Below are positions 26,988-34,626 of a DNA stretch of 64,000 bases, piece after piece. The notes under the pieces are model-generated. The model did not search any database, was not told the origin of the DNA, and saw only the letters and a program-made list of their open reading frames with translations. The translations under genes and the position numbers were made by a program. The DNA is from Lacipirellula limnantheis. GTDB lineage: Bacteria > Planctomycetota > Planctomycetia > Pirellulales > Lacipirellulaceae. Position 1 is the stretch's first letter. Each line of letters begins with the position of its first letter. The stretch is from the NCBI RefSeq assembly GCF_007746075.1, contig NZ_CP036339.1, positions 4,059,786-4,123,785 on the forward strand, in the 5' to 3' direction.

Positions 26988-28367
26988 ATGCGCTGGCCAC
27001 TTCGCCGACAAATCATGTTTCCCGTGATCGCTGTGGCCATCGCTAGTTTGGGAACCGTCGGGGCTCTCAATGCACTGTTGGCGGGGCGACAAACGAGTAG
27101 CCGCATCGAACGACGATTGCGGGGCGTCGTCGAGGTCCTTTCAAAATCAAACTTTCCCCTCTCGGACGCGGTGCTTCGTCAAATGCGGGAGCTGTCGAGC
27201 GCCGAATTCGTGCTATATGACGAGTCGGGCGTCGCGTTGGCAAGTAGTTTCGCAGCAGCGCCTGCCGTGTTGCCCCCGGCCGCACCGACACGCGAGACGA
27301 CTGACCTGAAACTCGGGTCGCCCTTGCAGGTCGAGGGGCGATGGTACTTCCATGCTGTCGCTGTCTTGCCCGCGCGAGACGTGGGGCAGTCGGCACAGCT
27401 GCTGCACGTCATGTTTCCGGTGGAAGAATATCAGCGGAACTGGCGCGAGGCGTTTATGCCGCCGCTGGTCGTGGGCGTCGTCACGATCGCCGTCGTCGCC
27501 ATTGTCGCTCGATTGATTGGCGGCCGGCTGAGCCGAGCCACGGGGCAACTAGAGAATGACGTTATGCGAATCGCGAAAGGCGACTTTGCGCCCGCTCAAC
27601 TTCCGACGACGGATGACGAGATTCGCGACCTTGCAATTGCAGTAAATCGTACGGCAGAAATGCTGGCGGACTATGAGCAGCAGGTCAGGCGCACCGAGCA
27701 AATGCGGACAGTATCGCTTTTGGGCGCAGGCCTTGCTCATGAAATGCGCAATGCGGCGACAGGGTGCCGCATGGCACTCGACCTACATGCCGAAAAATGC
27801 GGCGCGCAAAATGGCGATGAAAGCCTTTTCGTCGCGAAACGGCAGTTGCGGTTAATGGAAAGTCAGCTACAACGGTTTCTACGAGCGGGCAAGCCGCTCG
27901 ACGATGCCGAGAAGCGCGAAATCAGCCTCACCGCGTTAGTGGATGACTTGATCTCCTTGGTTCGCCCCTCCGCTCGCCACGCACGGGTCAAACTCGCCTG
28001 GACTCCCCCCGATCACGACATCCTGGTTTTGGCGGACCAGGAGGCGCTCGGCCAAGTCGTGCTCAACCTGTTGATCAACGCAGTCGAAGCCGTTCAGCAG
28101 AACGGCGACGATCTACCCCGCGTGATTGACGTATCCTTGAGGAAACTTGAAGACGGGACGGCGGAGTTCGGCGTTTGCGACACCGGTCCCGGTCCGAAAA
28201 ATTCTCTTGAATCAGCATTGTTCGACCCTTTTGTGACCAGCAAGGCCGAGGGGGTGGGGTTAGGCCTTGCTGTCGCACGCGAAGTCGTCGAGGCACACCA
28301 AGGATCGATTGATTGGTCACGAACGGACGGAAGAACTAGCTTTCGAGTGGTTATTCCGATGAGATAG
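26988..28367 (+). CDS. Membrane sensor histidine kinase
   Basis: 459 residues. Two membrane helices (about 9-31 and 158-178) enclose a periplasmic sensor of about 125 residues. A HAMP-like region (about 178-232) leads to the HisKA helix with His251 in GLAHEMRNAATG. The ATPase domain shows NLLINAVEAV, CDTGPGP and GVGLGLAVAREVVEAHQG. It should autophosphorylate and pass the phosphate to the NtrC-type regulator that starts 12 bases after its stop. The signal sensed is unknown. Confidence 0.9.
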   Translation: MRWPLRRQIMFPVIAVAIASLGTVGALNALLAGRQTSSRIERRLRGVVEVLSKSNFPLSDAVLRQMRELSSAEFVLYDESGVALASSFAAAPAVLPPAAPTRETTDLKLGSPLQVEGRWYFHAVAVLPARDVGQSAQLLHVMFPVEEYQRNWREAFMPPLVVGVVTIAVVAIVARLIGGRLSRATGQLENDVMRIAKGDFAPAQLPTTDDEIRDLAIAVNRTAEMLADYEQQVRRTEQMRTVSLLGAGLAHEMRNAATGCRMALDLHAEKCGAQNGDESLFVAKRQLRLMESQLQRFLRAGKPLDDAEKREISLTALVDDLISLVRPSARHARVKLAWTPPDHDILVLADQEALGQVVLNLLINAVEAVQQNGDDLPRVIDVSLRKLEDGTAEFGVCDTGPGPKNSLESALFDPFVTSKAEGVGLGLAVAREVVEAHQGSIDWSRTDGRTSFRVVIPMR

Positions 28368-28379
28368 AAAGGCGCGCAG

Positions 28380-29792
28380 GTGTCAAAGATTCTGGTGGTG
28401 GACGATGAGCCCTCCATCTGTTGGGGGCTCTCGCGATTGGCCGAGAGTTTGGGGCACCAGGTGCAGGTTGCGTCCTCGGCGGAGCAGGGCGTGACGCTAG
28501 CCGCGGAATTTCACCCCGACGTGATCGTACTCGACGTCCGACTCCCTGGCGTCGACGGCCTCACGGCGATGAAGCTCTTTCGTCGCTTGAGCGAGCAGAC
28601 GCCAATCATCGTCATCACGGCGTTCGGGGACCTGAAAACCGCCGTCACCGCCGTCGAACAAGGGGCGTTTGAATACATTCTCAAGCCGTTTGACCTGCAC
28701 GAAATCCGAACGGCAATCGAGCGTGCGCTGCGACGAACCCCGCCCGGCGCGTCGGCAGCGACGATTGCGGCATCGTCGGCGGGGGTCGAGGGGATGCTGG
28801 GCTGCAGCCCAGCAATGCAGGTGGCGTTTAAGCGGATCGCCCTGGCGGCGGCTTCGGAAGCGGCGGTCCTGTTGACGGGCGAAAGCGGCGTGGGAAAAGA
28901 ACTCGCGGCGCTGGCAATGCATCGTCACAGCCCACGTGCGACGGGGCCGTTTGTTGCGGTGAACATGGCGGCGCTGAGCGCGAATCTCGCGGAGGCAGAG
29001 CTCTTCGGTCACGTCGAGGGAGCGTTTACCGGGGCGACGCAGACGCGTCGCGGGTTGCTCGCGCAGGCCAACGGCGGCACGCTGTTCATTGATGAAGTCG
29101 CCGAAATCCCGCCGTCCATTCAGGTGAAATTGCTGCGAGCGCTCGATCAAGGCGAGATCTTGCCTGTCGGCGCCGACAGGCCGGTGAAGACCGAATTTCG
29201 CGTCGTCTCAGCAACCCACCAGGATTTGCACCAGTTGGTCGACCGCGGGGAGTTTCGCCACGACCTATTCTATCGACTCTGTACTTTTGAAATCTCGCTG
29301 CCGCCGCTGCGCGATCGCCCGCAGGACGTTCCACTGCTGGCCAATTACTTCGCCGGCCAATTTGGCAACGGCCGGGCGGTGCTCGCACAGGAAACGATTG
29401 ACGAATTGCTGCGCCGACCGTGGTACGGCAATGTCCGGGAACTGCGCAAAGCCATCGAGCATGCGCTCGTCCTCGCCCGCAGCGGCTCGGTGCTGCCAAG
29501 TCACCTTCCGGCGCCATTGCCCTCCTTTCAGTCAAGCAGTTCGCCCAAGACGGCTGAGGGACGATTGAACGAAGCCGTGACCGAACTTGCGCAATCGTTG
29601 CTCAAGAACCCAGAACTGAACGGCGACGTCTACGATCGCTTCCTACAGGTCGTCGAAAAGCCGTTACTCACGACCGCGCTGAGCCAGTCTGGCAATCAGT
29701 GCGCGCCGGCGGCGCGAGTTCTGGGCCTGCACCGGACCACGCTAAAGCGAAAGCTGGACCAGCATGGCATTGCGGATGGTGGCGCGGAGTAG
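28380..29792 (+). CDS. NtrC-family sigma-54-dependent response regulator
   Basis: 470 residues, GTG start at 28380. Receiver domain: DDE at 8-10, phosphoacceptor Asp52 in VIVLDVRLPG, Lys in ILKPFD. The AAA+ domain has Walker A GESGVGKE (168-175) and an intact GAFTGA loop (214-219) for contact with sigma-54, plus GGTLFIDEVAEIP and WYGNVRELRK. The C-terminal Fis-type helix-turn-helix reads AARVLGLHRTTLKRKLDQHGI. It therefore should activate sigma-54 promoters when phosphorylated by the kinase just upstream. Target genes are not evident in the window. Confidence 0.95.
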   Translation: MSKILVVDDEPSICWGLSRLAESLGHQVQVASSAEQGVTLAAEFHPDVIVLDVRLPGVDGLTAMKLFRRLSEQTPIIVITAFGDLKTAVTAVEQGAFEYILKPFDLHEIRTAIERALRRTPPGASAATIAASSAGVEGMLGCSPAMQVAFKRIALAAASEAAVLLTGESGVGKELAALAMHRHSPRATGPFVAVNMAALSANLAEAELFGHVEGAFTGATQTRRGLLAQANGGTLFIDEVAEIPPSIQVKLLRALDQGEILPVGADRPVKTEFRVVSATHQDLHQLVDRGEFRHDLFYRLCTFEISLPPLRDRPQDVPLLANYFAGQFGNGRAVLAQETIDELLRRPWYGNVRELRKAIEHALVLARSGSVLPSHLPAPLPSFQSSSSPKTAEGRLNEAVTELAQSLLKNPELNGDVYDRFLQVVEKPLLTTALSQSGNQCAPAARVLGLHRTTLKRKLDQHGIADGGAE

Positions 29793-29967
29793 CGTCACCA
29801 CCACTCAGTTCACCCCGCGGCGATCGAGCACACGACGACTTCGCGGAATCAGCGTTTTTTCCCGTATCGCTGTACTTCGAGGCCGGATTAAGCGCTTAAC
29901 TGCTGGTTGCCACATATGGCATTTGGCTTCGACCTACGATAAAATAAGTGGCCTGCCGTTTGGCTTA

Positions 29968-30041
29968 GGGCGGCTAGCTCAGTTGGTTAGAGCGCTACGT
30001 TCACACCGTAGAGGTCACAAGTTCGAGTCTTGTGCCGCCCA
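29968..30041 (+). tRNA. tRNA-Val (anticodon CAC)
   Basis: Acceptor stem GGGCGGC (29968-29974) pairs with GCCGCCC (30034-30040), discriminator A at 30041, no encoded CCA. D arm AGCTCAGTTGGTTAGAGC; anticodon stem CTACG/CGTAG around loop TTCACAC, anticodon CAC; T arm with GTTCGAGTC. It is the integration site flanking a decayed integrase. Confidence 0.95.
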
Positions 30042-30868
30042 CTCGAAATCTTCTCTATTCCCCAATTTGATGCTATTCCGCGGGGAATATGGGGTTCCGT
30101 CCCCGCTCCCTGCTGCTCAATTCCGCCCGCTTCCGCCGCCTGCTGTGCCGGATTCTGTGCCGCTTTTTTCGCGGCCTCAAAGTGGGCATCGGTCACTTGC
30201 AGATAGTGCTTTTGGGCGACGGCTTGGCTGTTGCCGATCCATTCGCAAACGACGTGAATCGGAAACGCTTCCGCTAGCTCCGTCTCGCGAGTCGCCCGCA
30301 AGTTTTGAAACAACTTCGGCCACGGCGTTAGCCCGGCGCGTCCGATGATTCGCTCCCACTACGTCCGCAAGTTGGCGCCCGCGCGATAGCGAACGATGAT
30401 CGACTCGGCCAAGTCGTCGGCCCGTTCGCCAGCAAGCGCGCGAACGTCTTCCAAGCAAGGGCGAAGCTCGGCGAACATTGGAATCGTTCGCTCGCCTTTG
30501 GGGCTGCGTACGCTAATCGTATCGGCCAAAAAGTCGACGTCGCCCCAGCGTAAGGCTAGATGCTACGACGGGCAGCGTAGACCGCCAAAGCGACTCTGCG
30601 CGAAGAGCAATCGCCATTCGGCATCGGGGCAGGCGTCGATAACGTTGGCCGCCTCGTCACGCGTTACGACATAATCCCGATCGCGATTCGATTTTACGCC
30701 AATGCCTTTGAGTTTGCGGAATGGATTCTCGGCAACGAGCCGTGCGTCCGCCGCTTCGTTGAAGAACTGGCGAGCAATGCCGCAACGGCGACGGATAGTG
30801 CTGTCCGATAGCCGTTACGACGACGTTAGCCAGCGGCGCCATTTGGTCGCGTCGGCAAAGATGACTTC
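29987..30868 (-). pseudogene. Tyrosine recombinase (integrase) with three in-frame stops
   Basis: Reading one frame from 30868 down gives an integrase core: ATKWRRWLTSS, then stop TAA (30817-30815); IRRRCGIARQFFNEAADARL...RLLFAQSRFGGLRCPS, stop TAG (30565-30563); HLALRWGDVDF...RYRAGANLRT, stop TAG (30361-30359); WERIIGRAGLTPWPKLFQNLRATRETEL...WIGNSQAVAQKHYLQVTD. Catalytic Arg (GGLRC), NLRATR and Tyr (KHYLQ) positions are recognisable. No frameshift is needed after 30868; a TGA ten to twelve bases upstream of the segment breaks the N-terminal part. The 3' end reads on into the tRNA-Val gene. It is the integrase of a mobile element inserted at that tRNA. Confidence 0.85.
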
Positions 30869-31212
30869 GCCGGGTGGGTTTCAGAACGTCCCGCGTATAG
30901 TGCTCGGAACGCCGTAGGACGTCGGGCAACTTGGTAGGCGGAGCCATACGATCGCCGCCGGACATAATGTCCGGCAACTATCTCGTGATAACTGTCAGCA
31001 ATGACGCTCACGCTGTAACGTTGGCGATCGATCTCGCCCCGGCCTTGCCAGCCACTTGGCAGTAACTCGGCAAGGAATTCAAGTTCTGCCTAAAAGCGAC
31101 TCGCGCAGCGTCGCTGATAGCTAAGCAAAGCCCCCCTTGCTCTTCAGGAAAGGGCAGGGCGGCCGCCAGCGCCAGAGCGTGCGCCCCGGCGCTGGCAGCC
31201 CTCCCGCGCGCT
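30869..31212. other. Degenerate DNA between integrase remnant and sigma-like gene
   Basis: Contains a frame-disturbed continuation of the integrase N-terminus near 30869-30960 (LPDVLRRSEHYTRDVL in another frame). The remainder shows no gene, RNA or repeat that I recognise. Confidence 0.45.
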
Positions 31213-31815
31213 CTAGCACGGACTCGGAGCCGCATCTCCTACGAACAACCGCCAGCTGTCGTGGAGCTCGCGCCGCAGCTGGCTGACTCGTCCGGCGGTC
31301 AGCCGACAGAGCTCCGCGACGGCGCTCGTCCGTTCCCCCTGCGCCAGCGCGTGGACCACGCGCTGATCACGACGGGAGAGCGAACCGTACCACTGGCTGA
31401 AGTCAATCCGCAGCGCCGCCATCTCCGCGGGACTTGCCCGTCGGTAGTCGCTAAGGGACTGGGCGATCGAGTCGATCGGTTCGGTGCGGCAGCCGCGCAG
31501 CCGGCATTTCACCGAACCGACGTCCGCCGCATTGTCACGACTTCCGGTCAATCGCCCGGATCGATAGCGCCGCACGCCGTAACGGGCCAACGGCGTGGCG
31601 TAGCCGAGCTTCGCTCGACCCGCCTGCGCCAGCCCGGCATAGGCGACCGCAGCCGAAGCGATGACCGTTTGGATCGCCTCTTCGCGTTCTTCGGGGGCCA
31701 GTTCACGGAAGGCGATTCGCGCGTAGCGCCGGATCGTCGGCAGCATCTGGACGAACGAGGCTTGCCAGGGGAGGGGAGGGGCGTCATCAGGAGCGACGAT
31801 TGGCGAGCAGTTCAT
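31213..31815 (-). CDS. Sigma-70-like/helix-turn-helix protein of a mobile island
   Basis: 200 residues, ATG at 31815 with AGGAACG upstream. The N-terminal part, SFVQMLPTIRRYARIAFRELAPEEREEAIQ, resembles the sigma region 2 helices of ECF-like factors, and the end, YGSLSRRDQRVVHALAQGER...LCRLTAGRVSQLRREL, resembles a region 4 helix-turn-helix. The middle (GRLTGSRDNAADVG) is not conserved. Similar short proteins accompany integrases in planctomycete islands, as I recall. It might be a regulator of the element; promoter recognition is not shown. A long inverted repeat lies just upstream of the start. Confidence 0.55.
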   Translation of the reverse strand: MNCSPIVAPDDAPPLPWQASFVQMLPTIRRYARIAFRELAPEEREEAIQTVIASAAVAYAGLAQAGRAKLGYATPLARYGVRRYRSGRLTGSRDNAADVGSVKCRLRGCRTEPIDSIAQSLSDYRRASPAEMAALRIDFSQWYGSLSRRDQRVVHALAQGERTSAVAELCRLTAGRVSQLRRELHDSWRLFVGDAAPSPC

Positions 31816-31838
31816 GGGACGTTCCTTTCCAAAGGGAC

Positions 31839-31891
31839 CGCCCCTGTCGAGGGCGGTCGTGTGAGGTACACAACCGCCCTCGCGACAGGCG
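31839..31891. repeat. Imperfect inverted repeat upstream of the sigma-like gene
   Basis: Left arm CGCCCCTGTCGAGGGCGGT (from 31839) and right arm ACCGCCCTCGCGACAGGCG (to 31891) are near-perfect complements, continued by GTGT/ACAC around a 5-base loop. It could be an operator, a hairpin in the leader, or an element end. Confidence 0.65.
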
Positions 31892-32593
31892 AGAGCTCAA
31901 CGAGAAACACGATGATCTTAGGGCAGCGTCGAGCGCGTCGAGCTATCCGCGGGCGAGAACTAGCGGGAGTCAGCGACGGCGAGGGCGCCAGCGTTACGCT
32001 CCATACAATCCTTATACTTATGCCGCCAAACAGGCCTGGATTTAACAGATCACCTCACGACGTTCACCGCAGCGAAGCGTGAACGCCTATGGAAGTGGCC
32101 GAATAATCTACCGCGGCGAGCTAGTTCGCAACTCCACCGAGCCATTTTTGGCTCTACGATGGCCACGAATCATGGTCGGTGCGACCGCCATGCAAGGACC
32201 AATTAGCCTGAATATGTACGAACCTGACGGCGGAAACGTACCCCACAACTCTCGAAGGCTGGCACTGGGTCGCCGCCCTCACGCTGTTCCTTCAAAACTA
32301 TACATACAAGTACATCACCGGCTCTAAAGGTCTGGCTTAGCTAGCCCGCTGTGGAACTGAACTACTACCGGCTAGAAGCCATTGGTATCTACACAACACC
32401 GCCGATTTGCTAGGAGTCTGGGGATGGGATTTCACTACCGCCGATTGATCGGCGATTGCAGCGTCGTTACGTCAAGCTGGTGAAGGCGCAATTGAGTTCG
32501 TCGAGTACCGCGGCGGCAGGGCAGTCGGTCCCAGCAGACGGAACTGTCGGCGCTACGGCTACGCAAGCAGCTTGGCGTTTTTTTTCAATAATA
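31892..32593. other. Decayed DNA without intact genes
   Basis: About 700 bases of lower GC than the surroundings. One short frame (about 32212-32340) encodes TLEGWHWVAALTLFLQ and NYTYKYITGSKGLA before a TAG and looks like real but truncated coding sequence of unknown origin. Close to 32530-32590, QTELSALRLRKQLGVFF may be the start of the IS4-type transposase interrupted by the IS630 element. Confidence 0.4.
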
Positions 32594-33740
32594 CGCGTTC
32601 TAATTTGAAGTAGCGCGATCGAGGTGAGTGGCGGCACAGACGGTTTTCATGAGTTCGGCGTCGAGAGCCACTTTCGTCCAGGCGTCGACGGCGGCTTGTT
32701 CGAGGGCGTCGTAATTGTCGTAGGCTCGGTTGCTCCAGCAGTGGCTCTTGAGATAGTGCCATAAATTCTCGATCGGATTGAGTTCGGGACTGTAGGCCGG
32801 CAGCGTGACGACGGTGACGTTGTCGGGAACGCGGAGTTGGCGGCTGATGTGAAAGCCGGCCCCGTCCCACAGCATCACGGCATGTTCGCCTGAGGGAATC
32901 GTCCGAGCGAACTGGGCGAGGAACTCATTGACGATCTTCGCATTGAGCTGCGGGCTGAGCAGCCCTTCGGCATGCCCCGTCTCGGGGCAGACCGCTCCCA
33001 GCACCCAGAGATATTCATACTCGGTCTGACGAATGGCCGTCGGCCGCGACCCGGTCCTGGCCCAGACGTTCGTGGTCGTTCCTTGTTGGCCGAACCGCGA
33101 TTCGTCCTGGAAGTAGATCCGCAGACGTTTGGTCGGATACGCCGCGGCAATCGCTTGCACGCGTTCTGGCCACTGACGGAGGAACTCCGTTTGCTTTTCG
33201 GGGTCCGCCTTGCGATGCCGCGGCCGAGGGCGGAGGTACGAGTAGCCTAACCGGTGTAGCAAGTGATACACGCCGGCCAAAGAGCGGAGCAGATGGAACT
33301 CCTGCGCCAGAATCCGCTGCACGTCCTTGCCGCGCAGCGAGCAGACGTCGTCTTCCGCCGTGGGGCCAGCGTCGAGACGCTGACGAACTTCGTCCTGTTG
33401 TTGGGGCGTCAGCGGCAAACGCTCTTCGCGGCCGCGTCGATCGTTGAGGCCCGCCAGGCCTTGTTCGTTGTAGCGACGCACCCATCGCTGGCAGATGCGG
33501 CGACTCAGGCCCACGGCCATCGCCACGGCTGGAGCCGTCCATCCCTCCTGCGCCAGAATCACAATCCGCAGACGTTTGGCGCGGTCGGCGTCCTTCTCGA
33601 CGCGTTCCAGACGCTTGAGTTCCGCCTGAGGCAAATGGCCCTTCACCTCCATCGCAACCTCTCAAAAAGGGGATTGCGATAGCATGATGGATAAACTGGG
33701 CGGGCGCAAGAGGAGGCGCGCTACTTCAAATTAGAACGCG
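32594..33740 (-). mobile_element. IS630-family insertion sequence, apparently intact
   Basis: 1147 bases bounded by perfect 24-bp inverted repeats, CGCGTTCTAATTTGAAGT... at 32594-32617 and its complement at 33717-33740, flanked on both sides by TA (32592-32593 and 33741-33742), the target duplication of this family. It carries one full transposase gene on the minus strand. Confidence 0.92.
32600..33652 (-). CDS. IS630-family transposase
   Basis: 350 residues. The N-terminal helix-turn-helix region (GWTAPAVAMAVGLSRRICQRWVRRYNEQG) binds the inverted repeats. The DDE catalytic triad is visible in YFQDESRFGQ (Asp), VMLWDGAGFH (Asp) and ELNPIENLWHYLK (Glu), as in IS630/Tc1-like enzymes. The frame is complete with no stop or shift, and both ends of the element are perfect, so it may still be active or has arrived recently. 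The stop codon lies within the left terminal repeat. Confidence 0.95.
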   Translation of the reverse strand: MEVKGHLPQAELKRLERVEKDADRAKRLRIVILAQEGWTAPAVAMAVGLSRRICQRWVRRYNEQGLAGLNDRRGREERLPLTPQQQDEVRQRLDAGPTAEDDVCSLRGKDVQRILAQEFHLLRSLAGVYHLLHRLGYSYLRPRPRHRKADPEKQTEFLRQWPERVQAIAAAYPTKRLRIYFQDESRFGQQGTTTNVWARTGSRPTAIRQTEYEYLWVLGAVCPETGHAEGLLSPQLNAKIVNEFLAQFARTIPSGEHAVMLWDGAGFHISRQLRVPDNVTVVTLPAYSPELNPIENLWHYLKSHCWSNRAYDNYDALEQAAVDAWTKVALDAELMKTVCAATHLDRATSN

Positions 33741-33752
33741 TATAACAGCCGC

Positions 33753-34320
33753 GTGAAATGCTCCGTTCTGGTTGAACCGCTGCGTGAGGCAGGGCGCATC
33801 GCATGCGCTCACAGTGGTTGCGACTTTGTGCTGCTTGCCCACGATTGGTCCAAACTTGATTATGCAGCGCATGCCTCAAAGAAGGACAAGCGTCAGCTGA
33901 CGCATCAACGCGATATTGGCTATGACTTGACCACGGCTTTACTGGTGGACGCCAAGACGGGTTCGCCGTTGTCTCCCATGCAAATGCATCTTAGTACGTC
34001 CGAGGCCGTTTATAGTACTTCCGAGAACCGTCCGGCAGCGAACGCTCATCACCTGGAGCAGTTGGTGCCAACGATGAACGAGGCGGCGGGCTGGGACTTG
34101 CCGCGGCGAATTGTCCATGTCATCGACCGTGAAGGCGACTCGCTGGGATATTTTCGACAGTGCCCGAGTCGTCGATTCGGACGATTGTATTCTCGCGACA
34201 TGGACCTTGCTGACCAACGTGGCCCAGCAGGATGCCGACGCTTCTAAAATCGCCCTCTGGTACTACTGGCGTTGGCGAATCGAAAGCTTCTTTAAGCTCC
34301 TCAAGAGCCATGGTGAGGTG
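33753..34320 (+). pseudogene. IS4-type transposase, broken by IS630 insertion and deletion
   Basis: The frame from 33753 gives FVLLAHDWSKLDYAAHA, SKKDKRQLTHQRDIGYD and IVHVIDREGDSLGYFRQ, the two Asp regions of IS4-like DDE transposases. It then shifts and loses sequence before ATWTLLTNVAQQDADASKI and WYYWRWRIESFFKLLKSHG, the Glu region, in another frame. Rejoining the DNA across the IS630 element at its TA gives an in-frame start (FFNNNSRVKCSVLVEPL), so the IS630 landed in this gene. The 3' end is cut at about 34320. Confidence 0.75.
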
Positions 34321-34321
34321 C

Positions 34322-34420
34322 CCGGCAATTTTCGGACAGTGCCACCCGATAATTCGGGGCGGTGTTTAGGGCTTCGAACTGGATGGGGTGAGGTATCCGA
34401 GCGAACGGTGTCAACGGCCT
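34322..34420 (-). mobile_element. End fragment of an IS3-type element
   Basis: On the minus strand CTCGGATACC...encodes LGYLTPSSSKP followed by TAA, the typical end of an IS3-family OrfB (HSTLGYLTP), then about 40 bases to TGCCCGGCAATTTTCGG-like end sequence at 34318-34340. Only this end remains. Confidence 0.55.
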
Positions 34421-34626
34421 GACGCGGGAACGCCTAAATCATTCCGCTACCATAACTAGCCCTATAGTTTCAGGGTGCCGGGCGCTAAGTTTTTAGAATC
34501 GCGGTCGCAGGTGCGTCGTCTATCAGGGAATTTTCCAACAGAATGCGCCTAAGCTAGGTGCCAAAGGTGTGCTGCTCTGAACAGCCAACTCAGAACTCGA
34601 CGCGGGTGAGGGTTAGACGTCTCCTC
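34421..34626. other. Intergenic region at the island's right side
   Basis: No gene recognised. No copy of the tRNA-Val 3' end was found here, so the right attachment site of the element is not visible. Confidence 0.4.

Noticed and set aside
30041..34626. Complete integrated element with both attachment sites
   Set aside because: Only the tRNA-side end is visible; no copy of the tRNA 3' sequence was found to the right.
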